The translations under genes and the position numbers were made by a program. From Candolleomyces eurysporus (Eukaryota; Basidiomycota; Agaricomycetes; Agaricales; Psathyrellaceae), in the NCBI GenBank assembly GCA_027579435.1, contig JANBPK010000822.1, forward strand, positions 37,517 to 101,516: a stretch of DNA of 64,000 nucleotides, read 5' to 3'. The notes under the pieces were generated by a model. The model was not told the origin of the DNA. It did not search any database and was given only the letters and a program-made list of their open reading frames with translations. Positions 12,451 through 22,226 of the stretch are shown in pieces (position 1 is the first letter of the stretch; every line of letters begins with the position of its first letter).

Positions 12451-14917
12451 TCAATCGTGACTCCGCAAGCTCCAGTTATCCAGNGGTACACTCGAGGGTG
12501 TCACGAAATCCGAATCGCTCATACCAGGCCACTGTGGGTTAAACAACACCTGTAGGCTATACGTACCCGCAGGCAAGCTAATAGCTAACACCGTCACACC
12601 AGGGTTCTCCTGGTCAGCAGCAAGCGGCTCCGGCATACCTGCAGGACGCACAGGCTGCACTGTAGAGAACTGGGCACCAGAAGGAGCATTGAGGATCGAA
12701 ACNTTGAGAGTTTGGCCGTCGAGGGTGAGGGTAGCGGAGGTGCCACCAGAGTCAATGGCNATGGTGGCGTTGGTGTGCATGCGCCATTGGACGGCGGCTT
12801 CGGCAGTGATTTCGTCTTGGAGGAGGAATTGACGGCGTTTGTTGAGGAGGCGGGCACCTCGTTTGACGGAAGAACTATANANNNNNNNNNNNNGAGGTNA
12901 GCATGTAAACAAATAAGGGACAGNGAAGGGACACAGACGCTTGGAAGTAAGCACTGGTCATATCGGTAGTCCAGAACGCCGTTGAATCATCAGGAATATT
13001 GAGGACCGTGCTGGAACCCTGTGCAGTTCCGGAAGAATCATGCTTGACAGTCGGCCTGCTCTCAACATTCTGGTTCCCATTGGCAACGCACAAGGTGTTC
13101 TGACCGACAGTAGCCTTCCTGTAGTACTTCCANCGCTCGGCATCCTGNGAGTCGCTGTTGAAGTACTCAGGGGACCNATAATCACCTGATCCCAGTTCAC
13201 CTGCCCATCGTGTGCCAAGGGCGTCGAACACGAAATCGCCGACGTCGAGGTCGTTGTGCCTCTGGTGTCCCGCGTGGCGGCCGGCCTTGATAGCAACATA
13301 CAAGGCGTCGTCGTCCGTCCAGCTACTCCTCATGCTCGCCCACTGAACCAACTCCTGATCGAAGAAGTGGTCGAGAGGGAGTCCGTTCCAGAACGCTCCA
13401 TTGACAGCGGGGTTGTACCAGAACATGCTCCATGGCTCAGCAGCGTCGTGTTGTTCACGCTGGTGAAGAATAAATTCGGGGTGGTTGAGCTGATCACCGT
13501 AGAGGAGCATCGAGTTGGCAGTGGTTGAGAATTTGGGTGGGCCGTGGTCTCCGTAGTCGAAGAGGGACGTGGGGCCGGAGACATACATGTGGAAGGTACC
13601 AGTGCGGAAGTAGTCGGGGTTGACATTGAGGAGGCCGTAGTGGGATCCAGTGGCGGTCAGGAGGGCAGAAGCCATCTCGGCATGACCAGTCGTACCAAAG
13701 TACCAGTAATTGGGCGACTCGGCCCAAGAACCGTCATTCTGGACAGCCCTGGCGCAGTTGGCTTTCGCGTTATCGATGGTTTGGCTGAGCAGACCACTGG
13801 CAACGCCGGTGGTATCATCCCCGAGGATCGCAAGGGAGGCAAGGGTCAGACCACCATTGCAAACGCAGTTCCAGTTTCCGGTGATATTAGTCCGCCACCA
13901 GCCGATATCGTCGGCTGTGCCAGCGTACACGGCAGCGCCATGGTTCAGACCATATCGGATGACACCGTCGCGGATGGTGGCCTTCTGCTCGTCGGACCAA
14001 ACGTCGTAGAACCAGTCGTAGGCGATACCGAATGCGGCAGAAAATTCAGCTGGGTCGAGGAAATGGGTTGGGTTCCACTTGGTCTCGTCGTCGGGGCCGA
14101 ACTGGGGGCTGAGGACATGTTGGATCTCCTCCCAAGCGCGGTCGACCCATCCCGTGTTCTTGGTGATCTGATAGACATAGCCAAAGGCTTTGATCCGCAT
14201 CTTGAATTCACGGGCATTGTCGAGGATACCGCTGGGCCCATCCCTGAAGTAAGTGATGGGTCTGAGGGCACGGTAGTCGGAAGCGTTCTTGAAAATGGTT
14301 TCGTTCCATCCCTGGAGGTAAGGGTCGTTTCGAACGAGCTCGGGGAGGGCGTCCCACTTGTACTTGGGAGCGATGAGGCGGGGGCGATCTGGGCGGACCT
14401 CGAGGGGACTGGGGTTGGCTGGCGCAAAAGAGTCTCTTGGCCACGTCGAAGCGCTGGCAGCGATGGTGGGGGCAGCGAACAGTGCAGTGTTTGTCTACAA
14501 AATCTATCAGTACCCAAACTCCATGTGTCAAAGATAAAAGCGCAGGGCACTGACAGCTGAAGGGTAGATTGGAACCATGTACTTGCTGTCAGTGGCGGTT
14601 GCAAATCGTCCAGCAGCCAGCACATTCGTGGCGGTGGCCACAGGTGCATTCGAGGCGACCTCATCACCGGTTGCTTTGTCGCTGTTGCTCCCTGAACTGC
14701 TGCTGCTTGAGCTCTTCCGGGAGCCTAGTACGCCTCCTACGACGGCGGCCACGATGACAACCAAGGCAACGGGGATACCAAACTTGATCCATGGGCTCAA
14801 TCCCCTCTTCTTCGGTGGAGCTTGTCCCCGGGGGTTGATGAATCCTGTTGCGGATTCGGTGAAGGCGGGGTCGTTGTTGCCATACGGCGAGCGCTGAGGA
14901 ACGGCCCCGTAGCTCAT
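12451..14917 (-). CDS. Membrane-anchored heparinase II/III-like polysaccharide lyase, copy A
   Basis: The protein starts MSYGAVPQRSPYGNNDPAF at 14917. A short Pro/Ser-rich cytosolic tail leads to a single membrane helix (IPVALVVIVAAVVGGVLG, about residues 48-66) and a Ser-rich stalk. It is therefore a type II membrane protein with its catalytic part outside. The large domain resembles the alpha/alpha-toroid lyases plus the heparinase II/III C-terminal domain. Landmarks are NITGNWNCVCNGG, ESPNYWYFGTTGHAEM and RHNDLDVGDFVFDALGTRWA; the Asn, Tyr and His there are the usual catalytic positions. The substrate cannot be read from sequence; an acidic polysaccharide of wall or mucilage is plausible. 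Two introns match those of copy B; the second contains a run of 12 Ns. Both copies differ at only scattered residues. The 5' flank has been replaced by regulator sequence. Confidence 0.85.
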
Positions 14918-14949
14918 CGAGCCTGAAAGAAAAANCAAAAACTTAGGAA

Positions 14950-16001
14950 AGGTGAACGTTGAACTCCTGGGCCGACTCTGTTCCAGACCACCGTGCGCTG
15001 CGTCTTGTATTCTGCATCTGACGTTTCCCTGATATTCTCTCTATACATGGTCCGCTGGGAATCCGTTTGGAAGGGATCTTCCTCAGCCACTCAGCCAAAT
15101 TATGGACAACATATTACGGTACCTAGGTCTTAGCTCGCCGTCTATCTGTCACTTGTCCATTCGATAAGTCGTTGGCAACTTGGACATCTCTTGCAATCTG
15201 TACGAGTGCTGCGAGAGCCTGTACTCGTATCTTGGAGATTTAGTAGAAGGGATAAGCCCTGCACCACATGCGCAGGTACGGCTTCTCTTCACTAGGAATT
15301 GAGCTGGGATTTTCTCTAACGAATGACAAGTTTATCACTGCAGGACGTACCCCTGGAGGGCCGGGCATACCGGCTTCGCGTTGATAGATGAGGTTAGAGA
15401 CATGAGAAGTGTTTCAGGTGGGTGCCGAGTGATAAGTGTATCTTCGCTCCCTATCAAACGCCTCTATTGGTATCGTTATACAGGCGACATCCAGCAGGCC
15501 ATTTCTGGCATGCCATCTCGCACAGTTCCTCAACGTTGACGTAGACGAGACCTATCCAGTGATATCCTCATGGCGCTCATCTCTGTGGGTATGTGCCACT
15601 TGAGAGCGTCAACAGACCGAAGCGGAGCGCTGACAAGGATGAAAGCGAGATTGAAGACGCCGATGACCGACGGTTCTACTCATCAGGGCCGCAGAATGAT
15701 GCTGACGTCGAAAGTGCGACAGTATCTCCGACCAATACCAGCGCCAGTTTACGAACGAATTTTAGTGTACGTCCCACTATTCTTCGAAGCTACCGAATCT
15801 CCTTGATTATGGCTGGTGAAGGAATGTTCCACAAATACTTCAGCAAGTCAGACAATGGAACTGTTCGTGGAGACAATACTTTTCATTTCGGTGCGGGCGC
15901 TTCTCTTTTCAATGGTTTGAAGGTGGAAACCGTTGTTCCTTCACACGCACGATGCTCGAAGGGTTCCCATTTGCATTGCGACTCGTATTCGACGACGCCC
16001 G
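14950..16001 (+). pseudogene. Chimeric pseudogene: Zn2Cys6 regulator remnant fused to an F-box fragment
   Basis: From about 14950 the plus strand follows the coding strand of the regulator at 40046-43534. It has the segment for LNSWADSVP, the intron after it, then SLAICTSAARAC and so on, with stop codons and gaps. Around 15570-15755 it resembles that gene's exon beginning DILMALVSMG and ending SPTNTSASLRTN. Directly after that the text changes to the 3' part of the F-box gene at 9390-11584: intron sequence GTACGTCCC, then KSDNGTVRGDNTFHFGAGA. This stops at about 16001, next to the tRNA. The retained intron shows that the F-box piece was copied as DNA. No intact frame spans the region and the zinc cluster is absent. 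Confidence 0.75.
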
Positions 16002-16006
16002 AAAAA
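16002..16006 (-). terminator. Pol III terminator of tRNA-Gly
   Basis: Five T in a row on the minus strand, two bases after the tRNA 3' end. This is the usual RNA polymerase III stop. Confidence 0.7.
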
Positions 16007-16008
16007 GA

Positions 16009-16093
16009 TGCATTAAGAGGGAATCGAACCCCCGGCGGGTCGAGCTAGTCACTCGAATGGCAACGACCCAGGTTACCACTACCCCATTAATGC
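16009..16093 (-). tRNA. tRNA-Gly (anticodon GCC) with a 14-nt intron
   Basis: The minus strand folds as a tRNA. The 7-bp acceptor stem is perfect (GCATTAA with TTAATGC, discriminator A at 16009). The D arm carries TAGTGGTAA. The anticodon stem GGTCG/CGACC encloses 21 nt, and the T arm contains GGTTCGATTCC, a canonical B box. Reading TT-GCC-A, the anticodon GCC sits at 16059-16061. The 21 nt are explained by a normal 7-nt loop plus a 14-nt intron after position 37 (about 16044-16057). Without the intron the tRNA is 71 nt, the normal length for tRNA-Gly. Confidence 0.92.
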
Positions 16094-16411
16094 AGATGCC
16101 TATTACCATGTTCCACAGCCCTTGCAGAGGGTTGTGGTGACATGTTCTTCTGAGTCTCGTCGCAGGTTCGCCAAGCTGCGAAGAACCTCCGTAAAACAAG
16201 CAAACCGTGAAGCAACATATTTGCCAAGATAGAAGCCCGACTGACAGGGGTCAAATGATCAAGAGTCAGGACTTCACTGCAGGTCTACCATTTAATTTCG
16301 GCACTTTCGTCCAGACGAGAAAACGAAGAGTATATGCCTGCACCGCTTAAACGTATGATTTGTACCACACAACTCTAGAATGTAGACCTGCTGAAGTTGT
16401 AGCTCAATGAT
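16094..16411. other. Intergenic region between tRNA-Gly and the HPP gene
   Basis: About 320 bases. It holds the tRNA upstream side and the HPP 3' UTR. No gene or repeat recognised. Confidence 0.5.
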
Positions 16412-17376
16412 CTATGTCTTCTTGTGCGGCCCAGCGACTTCCACGATAATCGGGGTGGAAGATTCAATCGTGCTGGCCCCTGCAGTATATGTAGACCTCC
16501 CTCTACTACGACTCCTAGAGCCGCTTTGTTTTTCCCAATCACTGATGGTCCCGACTACTTCGTCGTCATCCTCATCCGATTGAGGTTCTGATGTCGATGG
16601 GGCAGGGACCGGAGGTTGAATCCACCACAACGGGTACCGACGCTGAACGTTGTTCACCAGGAGCGCCACAGCAAGGGCAAGGACCGATGAGAGCAGGATG
16701 ACTGGGATGAAATACCACCCCAAGGTTCTAAGGCGACCGTCAAGAACAGGTAAGAAAGCAGTTGCACCTGATGGACGTTAGTTCGATGCCTCAAATGAAA
16801 ATTCCGGCGCGACTTACCAGCAGGTGGATGCACTGTTTTGGTCATCTGCATCAATACGATGGCCGTAGCACACGCAAGAGAGGCAGCAAGCCACGCCAAT
16901 TCATCGTACCGTTCTTGGGTAGGAAGCAGCCCAAACAGCTTGGCTATACAAACACCCACCAGCGCCCCGATGAAGTGTCCACAGAGGACAGCGCGTGGTT
17001 GTGCAAGCGGACTGTCAATGACACCGTAGACAAGAACGGCAGTAGCACCCTGGAGCCTCTTGTGCATGAGGCAGAAGATCCGGAAGACCAGAGAGGGATG
17101 CTCACAAAGCTCGGAACGACCGGAGGCACGCCCCTGTTCACGAAATAGCTAGCTTGCCCAAACACTGCTTGTATAACAGCTATTCCTCCGAAAGCTCCAA
17201 TCCATGTCCAGATCCACACTACAGGCTGTGGTAAGGGCTTCGGGGTAGACACTTTTGGTGTCCCTTGAAGGTTGGTAGGAGATGTTGGCGATTCTTTTTG
17301 AGTAATAGGGCGACGGTATCCGAGCCATCGACTAACCCATGTTGGTAGGGCTTGAAGTAGATCTCCGGGGGGNCAT
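16412..17376 (-). CDS. HPP family integral membrane protein
   Basis: Exons 17376-17106, 17049-16818 and 16767-16412 join to 285 residues, provided the single N at 17373 is treated as an extra character. It sits next to a run of six G directly after the ATG, and only without it is the first exon a whole number of codons. The start then reads MPPGDLLQALPTWVSRWLGY. Four or five membrane segments follow (WIWTWIGAFGGIAVIQAVFG; VLVYGVIDSPLAQPRAV; LAASLACATAIVLM; FIPVILLSSVLALAVALLV). The HPPAGATA signature of the family is present. Plant and cyanobacterial members transport nitrite; the fungal role is unknown. The tail after the last helix is acidic, then Ser/Arg-rich. Confidence 0.88.
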
Positions 17377-18075
17377 TATTGGAGTGGAGACGACGGTGCC
17401 TCGAAGTCGTTGTGGTTTGGGGTGAAGGAGTGGTGGGATCCTTGCGCAATATTGTACTCTGCTTTTCAAATCATCGTGAAGCTTAAATGCTTAATTCCAT
17501 CATGGTGACTCACTGGACGTTCAATGCTGACGAGTGTTGCCTATGTGTTTTTGGGGGTGTATATATTCGATGTCTAGTAAGCTCTTCGAGTTCAAATCCG
17601 CTGAATTTGCAGTGCCGACTTAGAAATCTCCTCGGGAGATGGAGATTACGCACACACTCGTGTGATGGCATGCTGGCGGTCCAAGTGGGCCTACCGTCCG
17701 GGTTGTTGTGAAATTCAAGATCCGAGTCGGCTGCTCCGTTCATGTTCATGGGATCAATGACGTGCTGCCGGATCAGAACCGGATCAATATATGGTCCGCT
17801 TTCTGACAGCTCGAGGAAGAAGGGTGAACGTTCTTGCGTCGATATGTTCAGTTCACTAAAGCTTGGGGACAGAGAAAATCCACGCCAGTCCAAAGTGACA
17901 GTGACTAATATGACGGTAGAGATGCAAATCTTCTCAAAAAGCGAAATAGAAATACAAAGACAATTTAGAAACCAGGTACTCCATCTAACGATTACATACT
18001 GTACGACGACGTTAATAACCAGAACATAAGACCCGAGTCCAAATTATTAAGAAAGAAGACTAGCACGTGATGAGA
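17377..18075. other. Intergenic region with one unassigned 127-codon minus-strand frame
   Basis: The region separates regulator 1 (3' end) from the HPP gene (5' end). A minus-strand frame from 17893 to 17510 starts MDWRGFSLSPSFSELN and is open for 127 codons. It has no domain, membrane helix or repeat that I recognise. It may be chance or an exon of an unrecognised small gene. The bases just upstream of 17376 should contain the HPP promoter. Confidence 0.3.
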
Positions 18076-21000
18076 TTACCAGTTGAAATCACCATCGGAG
18101 CGATGACTCTGGCCTCCGAAAGGATCATTCATTCCCCCAACATTACCAGCGCTGGACGAAGCTGACAAGGGAACATGCTGTTCTTGTTGGAATGATCCAG
18201 AAGAGAACGGGTTCGCGATGTGATGGTTTGGAGCACTGAGACCTGCCGAGTACAGCGATGATCCGGGCTTCAATCCCTCCACATTCGAGAAATACGCTCT
18301 CCAATCATTCAAGCTATACGAAGGAAACAAAAATAGGCATGTGAGACGTCTACTCCGAGGAATAAAGGAGATACGTACTCAGTACCTGACGGTACTCCCG
18401 TCCATATCGCAGCACCTTGGATGTCCAGCAAACCGCTTCCACTGAAGAGATAGGAAGAGAAGTCGTCTACAGAAACGAAAAGGTTATTGCTATCGAATAA
18501 TCCTAAAAGGGTTGAGAGAAGACCTACGAGAACCGCTTGAGAGTGAGCCTCCACCTTCAATCCCGGGCGCAACATTGGGAACGGATGGTTGTTGCGGCGC
18601 TGAGGACGTCAAGAACATCGAAGGCTCCCCAAGCATCTTCTGGAACACATCCTGATGATTTTGACCCTGACTCTGCTGCTGCTGTCCACCGTTATTCCCT
18701 CTCATACCAGCGTTCCCATCAACTCCGCCCGACTGCCCAGCGGACGGCCCTCTAGCATTGAACATCGCTTCCAACTCGTCCAACTGTTGCTGCAACACTG
18801 CGTTATCCCAACCACTTTCATCACTAGGATTGAACGGGAAAGGCTTGCTCAAATCGTTGCTATACAACGGGAAGTCAAAGGAGGGCGGGCTTCCTTCCGG
18901 TATCTCAGGTGAATGTTGTTGATGGCTGATGAGACCGGTCAGTGTAACTGGTGCAGGGAGCTGTCCATGCATCATGCTGGGTTCAACAAATGGTAGAGGC
19001 TCCGACACTGGTTCACTTCTTGCAGAGACACTGGTAGCAGGTGACGATCGCGTTTGGGCGTCGGAGGGTGTATCGTGCCGTGATGTCATGGAAGGAGTTC
19101 CTGAACCCGATGTTGGAGAGCTAGCTTCATCTTCAAGCGTCTCGCGGCTCCGTTTTCCGGTCTTGTGCTTGAGCGCCGCAGGTTGAAGCGGACACCCACT
19201 AACGCAAGTAAGCGCCAGCAGCAGATCGCTGTAACACGATGGGATGAGCTTGACAATCAGAGAGTTGAGTTCACCTCAATAACTCACCGGAATCTTCCCG
19301 CGAGATGCCACCTAGATAGTGGGGAACGATGAGCGCTTTTGGCAGTCACTGGGAAGAGACCTGTACTCACCGCTCCTCATACGTCTTCAAAANCATTGAT
19401 ACAACTATGCACGGCTTGCATTTCTTGCCTCTCATCCATTAATGTAATTCCAGTGCGCTTGCCTCTCCAGATACTAAGAATCAGCATCAGGCCCGACATG
19501 AACAGTGCCATCTGTACACCAGAGGTAAGCGCCCATCAGCATCAGTTTCAGAAACCGGAACTAGGCTTTTCTTACCTGCATCTGAGGATTCAGGACGCGG
19601 CCTTTCTTTGACTGGGTCTCCGTTATGCGAATACACGCCCTCGCTGCATTGGTACAGATCGCCAGAGAGGAGAACGCCAATACAGGCTGATTCCGCACTA
19701 CGATGAACGGTCGGTGAGCGAGGATCTGAATGTAGTAGTATGTGGCGAAGAGCATGGCAGACTGGTCGAAGAAAACGCCGGTGGAGTGGGGCTCCCATCG
19801 CACTGAACGCAAGCGGGTTAGTGGAGCTCAAAAAAGTTGAGTAGAAACTGACAATGGTCAGGTACAGAATCGACCCAGGCATTGAGAGATGAATCGAGGT
19901 TGGAAAGTGTGGCTCTGTCCCATTCTCCGGGAGTCATTCCTGCAGGTACCTCTGGTCGTCTGACCGAGTACTGGTAGATGCAATAGGTCAGTGCTGGGCG
20001 TAAGAAGGTGGATTGCCAGCAACTCACGAACGCTCTCTGTGTCGAGTAATGTATCTCAGTAAGCTTCAACAGTGACAGGAAGAACGATATCTTCGAGGGT
20101 TTTCCTTCAGGCTGTTTGAACGCCAGCGCGGGGTCCGGATTTTCCCAGTATTCATCGTCACAGTCAATTGGTGGTTCAACATCGAAGCTGGGAATTGCGT
20201 CATTTCTCCGCACTCGGAATTAAATTAAAGTAAAAATACGCACTCTGAAGGGTTGATAGAAGGCGGTCGACCAACAGTTACTGATATAACCGCTTCCGCC
20301 ATTAAGAGAGTCCAGAATATTCGCTTGCGGAGTTCGCCCTCGACCGTTGGCTCTGTCTCTTCATTCTTCCTGTTAAGACCGACGTCTTGCGCAGCCCTGA
20401 TCCCGAACCCAATTAGATACCAGCACTTTTCGGGTGTCGATGATCCTTGAAGGTATATGACGGCCAGCTAGGTGGGAAATGAGCGATCATTCGACGGGTG
20501 AGCATCACAGCACTCACACAGAACGACTGTAGCTCGCACAATGATGGTGCTCGTAACGAAGACTCCCTGAATAGCTTCATTTGTCGGAACCATCTATAAC
20601 CGGAGCTGTGTGGCGAACTGGTTCCTTCGAGCAAATTCCGCTCATCGTTGGAATATCTCGAGGCAAGGGCGCAAACACCGAGCACCGTCGCACCGAATGC
20701 GGGGTCCGAGAGGTGGAGACCAGATTCAACTGCCCTTTCAAATGTCGGACGGTGCAAGACAGGAATGAAAATATTGACGCAATCGAAATACAAGTCGATG
20801 AGGTTCTTCAAAAGGTCAGGTTCGGGGAAAACGAAAGGTTCGACGTCAGGCGGCGGTGCTTCTTCCCACTGCATAAAGCAATTAAGAATGGTGTAAACCG
20901 CCAAAGGACAAAGTACGTACTGGAAGAACCGACCAAAACTCTGGCCTGAGATAACCTGCTATCGCTGGCCCACTGGGAGCCGGGCAATCAGGATCATCCT

Positions 21001-21869
21001 CCGTCAATTCCAACGCCGTGTTCAAGAGCGAGACGCTACTCGAGGGCCCGAAAAACCGCTCCCCTGAAGAGGTGAGCATCAAGGACCGTTTCAGTTGGTC
21101 GGAGAGCATTGATAGGTCTGGATCTTCCTTTAAAGCTTTGACGATACTACATTCTTTCGGTGGCTCATTGGCGCCTTTGATTGGGATCGAAATCGCAGTG
21201 GGGGTGCCCACTGAAGTAGGCGGGGGTGGCAAGGGTGTACACCCCTTCAAAGCTTCTTTCGGTACTGCAGACTCTAAAGCACGGGAATACCGTGCAAGGT
21301 TAACCAAGGTTTCGCGAATGATGGCTGGGTTTGTCGGTGCTTGATANGTTGGCGAAAGGATCGTCTTGAGGAGCGGGTCCATACTATCTTGGAGCTGTCC
21401 TAGCGAAAGCGAGTCCGAGGACGCCGAAAAGCCTGTCCTCGAGGTCCTATTGCAACCCATGAGCGTTTGCGGCGTAACAATGGCCATGTATCTGATACCT
21501 GCCTATAGCCCTGGCCAATTTTCTACAAAGAATCAGTATAATCCCTCGTTGAACCAACATAATACTCACTTGGTTTACATGGACATGAGTGCACTCCGAC
21601 CCAAAGGCTACGCAATTCGAGCACTTATTCCCGGCTCTCTTGGCGGANTCACCTTGTAAAGCTTGAGTAGACGGTCAGGACATGAGCCTANAAACCTTAC
21701 ATCGTACTGACATTGATCCACGCCATATAAGCAGCTATAACTAGACGTTCTGAGGTGGAAAGAGCTCACTCTTCTTCTGGCGACACAGGTCGCATGCACC
21801 ATGCAACCGTCTTCGCTTCATTTTGACCGGGCCCTGCCCCGTATTCCCCGTTTCTCCATCAGAAGACAT
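18076..21869 (-). CDS. Zn2Cys6 fungal transcription factor, array member 1
   Basis: The start is MSSDGETGNTGQGPVK at 21869. The zinc cluster is CDLC-x6-C-x9-C-x2-C-x6-C and is assembled from three exons: 21869-21770, a 6-nt exon at 21701-21706 and a third near 21645. A family-specific segment follows (QLQDSMDPLLKTILS, then ERFFGPSSSVSLL). The fungal_trans domain has LYFDCVNIFIPVLHRPTFER, a typical DDEYWENPDPALAFKQP stretch and SLAICTNAARACI. The C-terminal third is Ser/Gln-rich with DLSKPFPF, QQQLDELEAMF and the terminal LNDWRAYFSNVEGL, ending FNW. About a dozen short introns divide it; I estimate 950-1000 residues. It should be a nuclear DNA-binding regulator; target genes are unknown. No break is visible apart from Ns. 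Confidence 0.88.
21701..21706 (-). other. Six-nucleotide micro-exon of regulator 1
   Basis: The coding strand reads TACGAT between a CAG acceptor and a GTAAGG donor. It supplies two bases of Ile, all of Arg and the first base of the third zinc-binding Cys. Without it the zinc cluster codons do not join. Confidence 0.8.
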
Positions 21870-22226
21870 TGTTGGGTTTGCAGCTAGATTACAAGGAAGT
21901 TGTGGTCATTGAAGAAGTGATAGAAGAGGTGCCTAGCAGCGGCTGTGCCATCCCGCAGTAGCCGAGTCCAAGAGATTATGTACTCATTGATCGAACCAGA
22001 CCATCGGTCTCATTACTCAGGAGGTCGTAATCCCCTTCTTCCCGGAATCGCAAAGGCCAGAGAGTGCGGAGAGGCTCAAGTGATTAACGAGAATGCATTC
22101 TCCTGCCGAAATTTGACAATTGAACAATCAGAAAGTTATTATCACTCTAATTCAATTGACAATACCAGGAATATCGCTCGAAAGACCGGAAACCGCAGAC
22201 TCTATGAACGTCGGTCACATAACTGT
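21870..22226. promoter_or_regulatory. Short promoter region of regulator 1
   Basis: Only 357 bases lie between the regulator 1 start and the regulator 2 stop, both on the minus strand. It must contain the promoter of regulator 1 and the terminator of regulator 2. No further gene is seen. Confidence 0.45.

Noticed and set aside
13544..14560. 338-codon open frame opposite lyase A
   Set aside because: Same antisense shadow as above, crossing the intron of the real gene.
11826..15760. A single regulator gene interrupted by insertion of lyase A
   Set aside because: The C-terminal scrap (11826-11966) lies before, not after, the middle part (14950-15760) on the same strand, so a simple insertion into one gene does not explain the order.
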